Below, one piece after another: positions 34,801 through 45,500 of a stretch of DNA of 64,000 nt (within the stretch, counting starts at the first letter, position 1; each line of letters begins with the position of its first letter). The notes beneath the pieces were generated by a model, which saw only the letters and a program-made list of their open reading frames with translations, was not told where the DNA came from and did no database searches. Both the position numbers and the translations under genes were made by a program. This DNA comes from Cladopsammia gracilis (lineage: Eukaryota; Cnidaria; Anthozoa; Scleractinia; Dendrophylliidae). The DNA is taken from contig JAJGOT010000020.1 in the NCBI GenBank assembly GCA_022457155.1, positions 2,637,501 through 2,701,500 on the forward strand, in the 5' to 3' direction.

Positions 34801-36248
34801 CAAAGCATCCTGTGGGCCCAGTTTCTGTTCACTGGCAACAACACAACAGCATAGCTCCAGTGATTAAAGTAGAATGTTTCTAAAAAAACATAAATGTCCA
34901 TTACATACATGTAAGCGATCAATCAAGGCAAAAGATCAGTCATACGAGCAAAAGCAAACCAGTGTTTTTGTTTCTGTTCTGTTTTTGGTATAAGTGACAA
35001 TAATTAATAACAATTTTATTTTGAAAGTTTGAAATTCTATTTTACCCTTTGTGATTTGCAATCACTGTAATGTTCATATTAATTAGGTTATTATAAGTTT
35101 ATATAAATTTCCTCTTTGCGGCCAAAATTTTGTGTTTGTTGTCCATACTACAGAAGGTCCAAATTATAGAGTTTATATGGAAATTTTTCCGGGACCGAAT
35201 GAAGTGTCCGTAACAGAGAGATGTCCTATTGTCCATCTGTAAGGAGAGGTTCGACTGCATTTGTTCTAAACAGTATTTATTTCTCATCCTTTTTCCATTA
35301 GTCAAATCCATTCAACATTTTGGAGGGTAATGTCCACAACGTCAGTATCCCAGCGCTGTCAATCAGAGACCCTGATTGCCATGGCTATGTGTACAAACAA
35401 GGAAGTTTATACAAGATTTGGCGGCGGCGCTACTTTGTCCTTAAGAATGGTTTTCTTTATTACTACACTGACATGTCCAATACCGTGGCATTGGGCGTGG
35501 TCAAACTTCTCGACTATACAATCAACAAAGGAGACCAAAGTGGGAAGAAGTTTTTCTTCAGTGCTATTGCTCCTGACAAATCTACAAGGACTTATCACTT
35601 TTACGCAGAAAGTGAAATGGATAGGACAAGGTAAAGTAATTGTAATAATAAGAAGCCAAGTTGAATTTTTTTTAAAAAGAACACGCATAACATTACAACA
35701 ACAACAACAATTTGTTGATTTTCAAACGTGTACAGAATTGACAACACCTGCAAATAGTACAGGCTAATCGTGGCGGGTGGTGTAAACTAAAGAGAAACTA
35801 ACATTTCACATTAACTTTACTCTTTATTGTTCATGCAATTATGGTTAAGTGTCAAATTTCTTACAAAACATTCATGACAAATGAAAAACTCAACTCTCAA
35901 TGTCATGGCTAATGATTGTTCACTGTTCAATTGACTGCCTAGATGGAAGTTACATGTACAACCTCTTTACAATGATCACCTTGGGACAGAATGTTCTGGC
36001 CTGTGTGGAGAGGCAGCTTTTATGGGGAAGTTATCAATAATGTATTAGAGGATATGAGAAGGAAATAAGAGGTTGGGAGGTTATTGGGAGTGGGCTGCAA
36101 CCTGTTAGTAGAGGCTCCATAAAATGACATGTATAGATTTTTTCTCTGAGATGGTACCTTCAAAATTTAAATTATTTTTTTCTTATTTTTGTTTAGGTGG
36201 TTGTCACGATTGGAGGACTCCATCAAGAAAGGTTCATCAGCGCATTAA
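28848..36248 (+). CDS. Acidic protein with two C-terminal PH domains, 5 coding exons
   Basis: Exons: 28848-30753, 32398-32467, 33742-33982, 35302-35630, 36197-36248; all GT-AG, and frames join without a break. The product is 865 aa. Residues 1 to about 620 are low-complexity, rich in Glu, Asp, Ser and Thr, and probably disordered. The first PH domain (about 637-735) starts YIRGHLLKMGG, with NWRKRWCVIRTDNCLYYYK and a final MKKWMMAMMDAA helix. The second (about 758-860) starts HGYVYKQGSLYKIWRRRYF and ends in the WLSRLEDSIKK helix. Both keep the terminal Trp. PH pairs usually bind phosphoinositides and scaffold membrane signalling; the specific partner is unknown. The first coding exon, of 1.9 kb, holds the whole disordered region. 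ATTAAA at 36275 could be the poly(A) signal. No ortholog name assigned. Confidence 0.85.
30945..31154. mobile_element. MITE in PH-gene intron
   Basis: Long inverted ends: AAGCCACGGCTACACATGCG then ATTTTTTGCTTGCACAGGTG at the left; their complement ends in GCCGCGGCTT at 31154. About 50 bp arms, 210 bp total. TTAA motifs touch both ends but a clean duplication cannot be set apart from the TIR. Confidence 0.8.
31361..32117. mobile_element. MITE with TA flanks (Tc1/mariner-like ends)
   Basis: CCGTAAACACCGGTGTATAAG at the left (31361) and CTTATACACCGGTGTTTACGG at the right (ending 32117), each followed outward by TA. The inner text GTAGATAAGCCGCACCC is also repeated at both sides. About 757 bp, no transposase. 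Confidence 0.8.
33350..33741 (+). repeat. Tandem intron duplication carrying a dead copy of PH exon 3
   Basis: The stretch from CACTGCAATTGCATTGAGG (about 33351) recurs at about 33609 (CACTGCAATTTCATTGAGG). The first copy contains TTTTCCAGGTGTGTTATATG at 33547, a near copy of the true acceptor and start of exon 3 at 33735. The pseudo-exon (33554-33600) diverges after AACTCAAAAGACAAAG-like text and lacks the rest of exon 3. Confidence 0.75.
34039..34362. mobile_element. Short inverted-repeat element
   Basis: ATGCCAACTCTCCCGG at the left against CCAGAGGTTGGCAT at the right. The interior has CTCCCGG repeats and a C-run (34242-34259). Weak TIR, so moderate confidence. Confidence 0.5.
34539..34758. 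mobile_element. TTAACCCTTT-type MITE with one type-B array unit
   Basis: Left TAACCCTTTTAC ... CAACAGTGCCAAA, right ACATGTCTCCATAATTGACT. It holds a single CATTTGAATGGTCGCACCATAGG core. Same family as 52728, 53759 and 60137. Confidence 0.65.
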
Positions 36249-36291
36249 GTTCAGTATTTTACAATATTTTTTTTCTCATTAAATTTTTTCA

Positions 36292-37123
36292 TTACCCTTT
36301 TAGAAATTTAATCCCAGCCTTCATTTTGTAAAATGACTGTCAGATATAAGGAAACAATATCACTCAAAAGAACTGAGCATTAGCCTTCATTTGAATGGCC
36401 ACACAAAAACATTTGTCCACAGACTTATTTAAATGCTGTAACCACCTTATTCAGCATAATTATTGGTTTAAATCCCATCGAGGTATGAAAATGTTTTTCA
36501 GGCTCTAGTTGCAACCGCTTCAGTTACTGTTTAACTGCGATCATCACATTTTTTTTTACAGAAAAGTGCCATTAGCAATAGCTTTCATTTGAATGGTTGC
36601 TTTTTATGATTTTGTCCACAGACTCTAAAAATCACATCTATGTTAATCTAATAAACAGTGCCACTGGAATGTACTGCTTAATACATACATGTGTAGCTTT
36701 CGTTAAAATTTTCGCACTTTAGGATTTCATCCACAAACTCAAACGTTTGAACCACCTTGTGCAGCATAATAAACAGTACCACAGGAAAGTACTGTTCAGT
36801 AACTTCCAATTGAATGGTCACACTGTAGGATTTCATCCAGACTCAAAAGTTCGAACCACCTTGTACAGCATAATAAACAGTACCACAGGAAAGTATGGCT
36901 TAGTAGCTTTCATTTGAATGGTCACACTTTAGGATTTCATACACAAACTCAAAAGTTAGAACCACCTTGTACAGCATAATAAACAGCACCACAGGAAAGT
37001 ACTGCTCAATAGCTTTTGTTCAGATGATCACACTTTATGATTTCGACCACAGATTAAAAAAAACAAAGTTATAAAATGAGTGGAGTTTTTAGCTAGGTTA
37101 AGTTATGGGAATGAAGGGGTTAA
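36292..37123. mobile_element. TTAACCCTTT-type MITE swollen by a type-A tandem array
   Basis: The ends TTACCCTTTTAG...ATCCCAG and TTATGGGAATGAAGGGGTTAA are inverted repeats. Between them lie about six type-A units (36370-37050). This ties the satellite-like arrays to a mobile carrier. Confidence 0.65.
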
Positions 37124-37367
37124 AACCTTTCCTGTGTAGGAAATATTTGCAAAATATTTTTTTGTGCGATGCATCGCTTTATCCCTACGAGTTTTTTGTG
37201 TCAATTGAATATTTTCTGTGCTAGGTAAGGGGAAAAAAGATTGCAAATGCCAGTCCAAAAACTTGTGAAAAATGGGTATTGGTTTTTATTTGTCATTACA
37301 TTTGTAGGCTCTATTATTATTCAATTAAAACATAGCATTTTAGCACCAAAACGAGTGCAAGTATGAC

Positions 37368-37920
37368 TAGGGCTGCAATGATACATTTTCTCACGATATG
37401 ATACATACAGTATCTCGATACAAGTGCCACAATACGATACATGATATGATACATCATTACATACATTTTTCCACCAACACGGTCGAAGACATTTTGCGAT
37501 GTACCGCACATTTTTCCCGTGGGCGTGCAAGACTGTGTCAGCTGACAACTAATTATGAAAAATATGTGTTGGAAGCTATACGAAGCAAGGATGGAACTTT
37601 CTTGTCCCTTTGTTTAATAAATAGCTATAAAAAGGCTTGGACTTGGGTAAGGAGTCATTTAAAGGCCCAGTGTCACCCAAAATGCATTGCGAATTTAACG
37701 CAGTCGAAAATTTCCGAAAGAGCCAATCACGAGCCAGCTCGTCATTTGAAAACAAAAACAAACGACTGCAAAGCCAAATGGTTGATACTGGGCCTTTAAG
37801 ACAGTAATTTCTGAATGTTGAAGAATCATATATGTCGATATGTTGTTTAAATATCGATATTGGTATCATGATAAAAAATATCGCGGTTCACTGGCGCACC
37901 GGTGTATCGTTGCAGCATTA
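37368..37920. mobile_element. hAT-like non-autonomous element
   Basis: TIRs TAGGGCTGCAATGATACA and GTATCGTTGCAGCATTA; 8 bp target duplication AGTATGAC (37360-37367) / AGTGTGAC (37921-37928), one mismatch. The terminal GGGCTGCAACGATAC is typical of animal hAT elements. 553 bp with no transposase. A smaller inverted-repeat element (AAAGGCCCAGTGTCACC...GATACTGGGCCTTT, about 37661-37799) is nested inside. Confidence 0.82.
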
Positions 37921-38334
37921 AGTGTGACACGTTATTACACTCCTGAGTGTGCGCTTAGGAAAACACTTTCAAAAACTTAGATTGCCAGGGCGTGGATAGT
38001 ATGATTTAGGAGAAGATGACTGTCATATAATAAACAATTTATTCATTGAAAAGTTATGTAGTACAGCTGATCATTTTTACTCGTCAGTTAAAATTTTAAT
38101 TTTTCTCGCCAATAGGCTTGAAGAAAATAGAAACTGACTTGTAAAAATACACAGCTGTATTACACAACTTTTTGCTGAATAACCTTTATTTATTACACAG
38201 TGAATTGTAAAAGTTACTGCAATTTCCCTTACCAATACAGTTCGTTTCACATAGTATGTAGAAAAAATTTTCACTTATTTCACAAGGGGTCTTTCCTACA
38301 ATGTATTTGTTGTAGTTATTTTTTTTTCAGGTAA

Positions 38335-38602
38335 TTGAAGGGGTGAGTGGAATAAAGCCCTAAGTGAATTCTGATCAACTGCTAGATTCTCCTTACAGTC
38401 TGTCTTGTATATGCTCATGTAACAAAGGGAGAATTTGGCAATAGATCAAGAGTCACTTAGGGCCTTATCCCAAACTGAAATAAGGCCCTGATCTGAAACC
38501 AAATTCTCCCTTTGTTACATGAGCATATACAAGACAAACTGGAAGGAGAATCTAACAGTTGATCAGAAGTCACTTAGGGCTTTATTCCACTCACCCCTTC
38601 AA
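38335..38602. mobile_element. Near-perfect foldback MITE (TTGAAGGGGTGAGTGG family), copy 1
   Basis: The two halves are complements over about 110 bp each: TTGAAGGGGTGAGTGGAATA at the left, TATTCCACTCACCCCTTCAA at the right. Second copy at 47033-47235. Confidence 0.88.
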
Positions 38603-39056
38603 GTTTTGTTTTTTCTTTTTAGCATATATTATCATACCCAAAAACAATGGAAAAACAAAAATTAACTGAGGTAAAAAAATTAACTACAACATATATGTGT
38701 CAGTTCTACTTTTAGTTAAGAAAGTATTATTAATTAGTTATTACATAAAATAGCCATTTTGAAATTTTTTACTATTTTGTACAATGTACATAAGAAGTGG
38801 TCTTCCTTTATTATTGTATCTTAGCATTGTTTGCTTGTCATGTAAAGAACTTAACTAGACAAAAGTATCCATTTTAAATGTGAACATAACTACATGTATT
38901 TGTTAATAGTTTTTTTGAAATTTAAGATTTGTACATATTTAGGACATACACGCAACCTGAATTTATTTTACCTTTTTTCCTTTGTTCTTACAATGACGCA
39001 GTAAGCTGTTGTTTACTGAAACTGCTTTGTCATACACACTGAAACTGCTGGGAGAA

Positions 39057-39204
39057 TGAGCACCAGCTTTCTGGAATCGTTTGGGTAACCAATGTATGAG
39101 TTATGATTGGTTAATGGCTGCCTTTGGAAACCATCAACCTTTCGTAACTAATGCTGGTTACCCAAACAATCCCAGAAAGCCTACTGCCGAAAGCTGGTGC
39201 ACGG
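39057..39204. mobile_element. Small foldback element
   Basis: GAGCACCAGCTTTCTGG and TCGTTTGGGTAACCA at the left pair with TGGTTACCCAAACAATCCC and GAAAGCTGGTGCAC at the right. Confidence 0.7.
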
Positions 39205-39814
39205 TCTCCTTGAAGCTTCTGGAGTGGCAAATTGGAAGTTATTAGAGTCATTTGTAGATACCGGTAGGACTGGTTAATTGATTGATTTGTTAATACAATT
39301 TTTGAGTTAATTTTTTATAATAATTATTTCAAGTTTAATTAATTTAATTATACTGCAACATAATTATTGTTAGTTTTCTGGAAGTGCAGTTATATGATTA
39401 GATCTACAATGTAATTTTGAAGATTGCTTAGCATTCTTAAAATTTCCCTTTATTCAGTTTGGGCTTTCATGCATGCACCACTTTGATTTTTCCTTCTCAA
39501 ATTCATTAATAATTCATCAAGTTTGTCATAAGCGTGACAGGAGTTTGGAAATCCAATCAGAATTAGCATAGATTTTGCAGATTTTATTCTGTCGTTTTCT
39601 CTGTATTTATGATCCGTTTGGGAAGCTGTATCACATGCTCGACAGTGTTTAATCAGGTATCCAAACACCTTGAAGTTGGTTTAAAAAACTTGGCATGCCT
39701 CTTTTTTTAACTCCCTTATTGGTGTTTGGAAATTCTGATGAAACCCTCTTTCTCATGTTTGATATGTTACTTATATAACAGTCGTTATTAGAACCTGTTT
39801 ACATAAACATTACA

Positions 39815-40017
39815 GAGGGTCTATTATAGGGGGTCGCACAGTCCGCAGACTGCCATAGTTTGTTCTTCCTAGACCGCAAACCGCTTTGGTTTTTTCCTCA
39901 AGACCGAAACCGCCGATATTTCTGGACCGTAAACCGCCAGATAAATACGAATGTACCCGCAAACCGACACTAAAAAATGGCTTAAACTGCTAGCCCGCCA
40001 GAGTATAATAGACCCTC
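39815..40017. mobile_element. MITE with GAGGGTCTATTATA ends
   Basis: 14 bp perfect inverted ends: GAGGGTCTATTATA (39815) and TATAATAGACCCTC (to 40017). Confidence 0.7.
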
Positions 40018-40055
40018 ATTGAAGGATGATGATCCTAGGACTAGGGTAATCCTAT

Positions 40056-40132
40056 CCCGTGATCAGGCGCTCTTTTTAAGCAAAAGTTGGCGGAAGCCTG
40101 AGAAGGAAAAAAAAGTGTGCCTGATCGCAGGC
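40056..40132. mobile_element. Mini-MITE (GATCAGGCGC family), copy 1
   Basis: CGTGATCAGGCGCTCTTTTT inverted against GTGTGCCTGATCGCAGG. Same ends at 49693-49819. Confidence 0.65.
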
Positions 40133-41764
40133 TGTGGTGATCCCAGAAGGTGGAACTTGCACAACACGTTTTCTGCTTTCTGTTTAAACACAAAGGGCTG
40201 GATGATCCTAGCACAACAACCTTTTGCATGTGAACTGAGAACAGGAAAGATGTCATGTCAGACCTACTCAATAGGATGATGCTATTGCTTGAGAATGATA
40301 CTAGCACAAATTTATTGTAGAACCCTTTAACAAAACTTGTACTAGTTCGAGGATCATTGTCCTTCCATTATTCCATTAGAACAGAATGTACTTGTTCCCA
40401 AATAGTTGAGTTTATTGCAAAAAACATTTTTCAGTATTTGATGCTTTTTTCGTCTGTAGAATATGCTGTAGTAAGTTGTTCTGTTGAAAAAAAAAAAGAA
40501 AAGTATTTTTAATTGAAGCTTTTGGCTCTGGAAATCAGTATTTTGTCTTTGAGACTTTTTTAATTCTTACAAATCTAGGTGCTAGATTCTCTGTAAATTG
40601 TCAGATTTTCATTAAAAATGGGAGAGGGTACAGTTTGTAACATTGTGCTGCTTGAAGAAGTGAAAAATGCACAATGCGGCGAGATAATGATTGCTTTTGC
40701 ACACAAGACGTGGCTATAGGTGGAATGATAAAATAATAAAGTGTAGTGGAGTCAAAGCTACAGTTATAATTATGAGTGCAGTTTGGTTTCTAACTTAATG
40801 CCTGTGATTGTGATGCTAGAAGGGGGATTTGGTGACAGCATGTGCAGAATAAAGGAAGTAAGCTGTGCACTGTTTGGAAAACTTCCCTTCCCTCCCCTCC
40901 TGCCATAGCTTTGCAGACTGACAGGAAGCCATCTCTAGTCCTTGCAAATCTCTTGCAACCTAATGGAGTCAGAAAATCTAGCACTTTTGTTGTGGAAAAT
41001 AGGATTGAATGACTTGTTCCTTAAGGAGTGTTCACTCAACAATTTTCAAGAATTTATCAGGACTATTGAAGAATTCCAGAAATTGAAATTAGTGTCAACG
41101 GTTTCTTTTGATACTGCCAGAAATTCAGAACTGTGAAATTTATGCATTCCCCTTGTGAAGAATACAAGATAACACAAGCTTAATTATAAAAAAAAATATA
41201 AATTAAATTTCAGCTCTCTTCTAAAACCAAATTCTGGCAAGTGTTTCAGACCTGCATGTACAGTTCGACTACAGTTAATTAAACCAGAGAAGAAATCCCA
41301 AATATTTCTTGAGCCAGTTTAATTAATATTCTCAATTCTTAAAAACTCTCAATTTACAAGTTTCTGGTTTTATACAAGCTTATTACTCTTCATAGCTTTA
41401 CAATTTGACTTTTCTTTCTGTCATAGTACACTGTTTTTCCATTTTTGCAAGCAAAGCTGCTTATTACAATAAATAATTCTGCTAGTGAAAGCATTGCAAT
41501 TCCAAAGTGCAAGTCCAGCTCACAAATATTGTCACAAATTCAGAATTTGTAGAACTGTTTAGAACAGCGCAAATTCCATACAAACAAAGCACACTCATAC
41601 AAACACTTATGCACGCTCTCGGAACGCTTTTCCTCCATAACAAAATTGCTCATCTTGCAAAATCTGGCAGTTTCAAACTGCTTACAAATCATTAAGCTGA
41701 TGTCTAAGGATCCCGTCAAAGTCTTAAATGGCAATGTATTCTTTGGTCAACAGTGTCTGTTATT

Positions 41765-42196
41765 TTAACGAAAGCTACTTAAAGCTAGCTTTCTTTTTAT
41801 GCGCTGTGGGTCGACATTTCTCACTCCTTTCTGGCTGACTTTCAAATTCTCAACGCGTACATTCATCAGGTCGAACTGAACACCGCTTCCATTTCTCTTG
41901 TCTTCGGAACAGTCCGGCGTCCTTGCAGAATTTTTCTCTCCTTTGTTCACCTCTTTATTGTACTCGGGGATGTTGCTTGATAATTCTTCTTCCTCTTTTC
42001 TTTCATCTTCTTCCATGGGGAATATTAATCGCTTTCTAATCTTCGAATGCGTGTTCACTCTTGCGCCAGATCGAGTATCTCGAATCACCCTTCGATGCAA
42101 GCGCTTCTTCTTCGGGGCCCACAAAATATTCTGTGCGAAGGCTGGCTGGTCTTCCATTGGTGGGGTGACTTGCACAGTCGATATGCATCCCTCCAT
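41765..42196 (-). CDS. Unrecognised 143-aa basic/acidic protein
   Basis: Complete frame with ATG in good context (GGAAATGG). It has more GC and a richer codon mix than the flanking DNA, unlike the chance frames around it. N-terminal part: APKKKRLHRRVIRDTRSG (basic, nuclear-localisation-like). The middle is acidic, EEDERKEEEEL. The C-terminus is basic (VDPQRIKRKLALSSFR). No domain recognised. It lies head-to-head with DDX54 with 376 bp between the two start codons, suggesting a shared promoter and possibly a nuclear or growth-linked role (inference). A real small gene is likely; an upstream or downstream exon cannot be excluded. Confidence 0.6.
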   Translation of the reverse strand: MEGCISTVQVTPPMEDQPAFAQNILWAPKKKRLHRRVIRDTRSGARVNTHSKIRKRLIFPMEEDERKEEEELSSNIPEYNKEVNKGEKNSARTPDCSEDKRNGSGVQFDLMNVRVENLKVSQKGVRNVDPQRIKRKLALSSFR

Positions 42197-42572
42197 TTCC
42201 TTTTATCTGCGCTAATTACGAAAATTAGGCAAGTTTTCAGTCCTTAAATTGCGCACAATATTTCTTCAACTGTGTTTCTCTTTCTTGAAGACGCGAAGGT
42301 GACAAAAACAAATTTGCCGCGGACTTTTTGCGTGTTTGGTCTTGCCGCGTTGTTGATGAGCTCTGATTGGTCAACTGCTGTTACGTTGCCATAGCATCGA
42401 CCAATCACAACTCTGTAGCAACACTGCAACCGCTGTAGTATTTTACTGCAGGCGCTTAAAGCATGGTAAAATGGCGGACGAAATGTTCAGTGTTACAATT
42501 TTACAGTTTTGAAGGGTTTATTTTCATATTTTGGCCGAAAAAGGACGATATTTGTAAGTACAATCGCCCAAT
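42197..42572. promoter_or_regulatory. Bidirectional promoter with two CCAAT boxes
   Basis: Between the divergent start codons lie ATTGG (42366-42370) and CCAAT (42401-42405) in opposite orientation, 30 bp apart, with a GCCATAGCATCG spacer. NF-Y type CCAAT pairs are common in head-to-head housekeeping promoters. No TATA box seen near either start. Function inferred from position. Confidence 0.5.
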
Positions 42573-45500
42573 ATGGCGAAGAAAAGGTTATCAGCGTCAT
42601 CGAAAGGTAAACCTAGCAAAAATTTTAAACAGAAAAAGGCCAATAAAGGAGGGAAGACGAATGCACAGGGTTTTAGAAGAAAGAGGGCAAAAGACAAGGA
42701 AAGTGAAGAATTTGATGAGGTAAGCTTGGAGTGATTTTAGAATACCCGGCCATTTATTTATATATCCCTTGATGTTTTGTAAAACGAGCCACATGAAGAA
42801 GGATCCATTGTTATAACAAGATGCAAACAAGTGGCCGGGTATTCTACAGTTTTAACCTAAAGATACAAAATTACAATTTTTGTTTAACATTACCCAACAT
42901 TTCCTTAGATTTTTAAATATAAAAGCATACTTAATGAAGTCGACAAAGTTCCATTTAAAAAATATAAGCTAAGTATACAGTAATTATTATGGGAAGAAAT
43001 TGTCTGTCTTTGGTAGATTACATGTACACTGTAGAATGAGAGCCTTATCAACTTCATTAGCTTATCATAGAGGATGTAATAATTATAAGCATTCATTCAA
43101 ACATGATTCGCCAGTTATGATTCACCTACCATAATTCACCTGTCATGATTTGCCAGTCGTGATCTGCCTGTCATGATTTGCCCATAATTGTCAGATCAAA
43201 CGAGGCAACCTTGGAATACGAAACAACGTAAGGTTAAGTCCACAGATCGGTATTAATTTTCCATACTGAGTTTGAAGTCAAAGACTGGAAGAACAAAACA
43301 GATTTAAAACAACCAAAACATCTTAGCGTGACATAAATACATGTATGCATTGTGTGAAACGAGACTGTCTAGACAACTGAGTGATGTAATACACTGGGGA
43401 ATTAAAATACAGCAATTATCTTTTAACGTGTAATACACTGGGGAATTTAAAAAGTTTACTGATGATGGAACAGGTGAAAATTTGCTTTTCTGTCCCTGTA
43501 CATTGTGTATACTATATCTTGTTTAACGCTTTGCGTATTCACGAGATACAAATGGTGAACGAAATTCTCAGATGTTGTTGTTTGTAGATGTTTCTCAGGG
43601 TTCTCCCTAAATTTCAGCTCAGTAGGTAAGGGATTTTTGCTAAGCGGTAAAGGGAAAACTGTGTGTCAGAGGCATACTTTCCTAGGGGGGTCCGGGGGCA
43701 TGCCCCCTCGGAAAATTTTTAAGAGCTAGGTTCTCTGAAACCCCATTTCCTGCATTTTGAGACCTATTTTATGCAAATCAACTAATGTGCAAGTTCAGCC
43801 TTCAGAGGTTAAACAACTTACGGCAATTTAAACAACAATAATTTTTATTTTCAATAATTTTATTCTGAGCTCAAATATGTAGAAAGAGCGGCAATTTCCG
43901 GTGATACCTTTGCTGTGGCGTACATGAAGATAGAATTAAAAGTTAGCAGTCTCATTTTGTTCCTGCGTCGAAATCGCTGCAAATCTGTTTACACTTTCAG
44001 TGTCTTGAATTCTAAACATTCACGTTCTTGAAGGCTTTTATTTTCAAGCATCCTGTCGAACGGTTCACCGGAACATATTTTAACCACCTGACGACAAAGA
44101 AATTCATGAACGAAGACTGCTTTGCCGCTACGGTCAATTCAGCAACACAAGCCAGAACTTTTCAGGAAATCAACAATTTTCTCCTCGCTTTTAAAGCTTA
44201 AAGGTTTACATAGTAAGCTTAATGTTTAGTTCTTATGGTATTCTTACTTGCTTGGCTTTGTGTCTTCTTTGTTGTCCACGGAAAGAAAAGAAAGTATTGA
44301 CTGCTGCCGCTTCATCATGGAAACTGTGACACGCGTACGGGTCACAGCTGTACGAAGGATTGAATTGCGATAGAAAGCCCGCGAAAAATTGCTGTTGCTT
44401 TGAAAGGTACTGTACCAGCCAGTAATCAAATAAAGTACTCACAGATAATAGCTGCGTACACTTTTTATTATTATCATTGGTGTCACTAGCTCGATTTTGA
44501 TTGGCTATAAGCACGCAGCTAATTATCAGGGTTCTCCCTAAATTTCAGCTTAGCAGGTAAGGGATTTTTGCTAAGCGGTAAAAGGAAAACTGTGTGTCTT
44601 AAAAATTTCCCGGGGGCAAGCAGTTACAGGCGGTAATAAGTGCTGCTTCAAGCGGTAAATTTTACCGGTTACCGCCTGATAAGGAGAACCCTGAATTATT
44701 GCTTGCTGTTTCTGTTACGTCATACCTACAGACAATAGTTTTATGCATGCAGAAGTGACGTCATACCTACAGACAATAGTTTTATGCATGCAGAAGTGAT
44801 GTAAGTTGTTTACTTACAAGTTGACGGCTGTGCATTGATCACTTTTTTGTGCGCGCTCTTGTCTTTACAAGTGCAGCTCAGGAATATGCATAATAAAACA
44901 ATTATTGGATTCAGTTTTCGCATGATAGCGATAATTATCAAGGCCTCAGTTTGTGTTATCCGCCTCAGCCTTCGGCTTCGGCAGATAACACAAACTTTGG
45001 CCTTGATAATTATCGCTATCATGCTCATCCTCATCCAATAATTGTTAATTATTCCATCTTTTCATTTATTTTCTTACGATCACGACTACATGGGTGGAAC
45101 GAAATTGCACATTTTTTTTAACAACTTGTTGAATTTCCAAAACCTCCAAGCGGTTACAGGCGGTAATAAGTGCTGCTTCAAGCGGTAAATTTTACCGGTT
45201 ACCGCCTGATAAGGAGAACCCTGGTTTCTATTTCAGGAAGCACCGTAAGTATTTGCTCTTTGAGCTCATTTTATGGGCACATTTCTTCACCATTGTGTTG
45301 TCTTGGGTGAATCATGACTGGCAAGTCATAACCCATGAGTCATATTTGGAAAAACCTGGGTCTACACACAGCAGTGAAATTGGCTATCATATACACCTTA
45401 TTCATAAATGGCAGCCGATTTATTATTCTTTTGTATTTATTTTAATTAGCCTCACTGACCTCGTTAGCATGTGCAAAATTCAAAAGAACTTATACTCTAA

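Larger units (their letters stand above)
36249..41764. other. Intergenic region with stacked MITEs
   Basis: No supported gene between the PH-protein stop and the 143-aa gene. At least six inverted-repeat elements are listed separately. The open frames seen are short and domain-free. Confidence 0.6.
43596..45223. mobile_element. CAGGGTTCTCC-family element, long copy
   Basis: The ends CAGGGTTCTCCCTAA (43596) and AAGGAGAACCCTG (to 45223) are flanked by a 6 bp duplication GTTTCT (43590-43595, 45224-45229). 1.63 kb, no transposase frame found. A short relative sits inside (44527-44693). It lies in DDX54 intron 1. A 6 bp TSD would fit superfamilies such as IS3EU or Dada; assignment open. Confidence 0.8.

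Noticed and set aside
40019..40279. 86-codon frame in the intergenic MITE cluster
   Set aside because: Overlaps the mini-MITE at 40056-40132 and has a same-length shadow on the other strand; no domain.
42463..42723. 86-codon frame at the DDX54 start in another frame
   Set aside because: Overlaps exon 1 of DDX54 out of frame; the frame from the ATG at 42573 joins the rest of the helicase.
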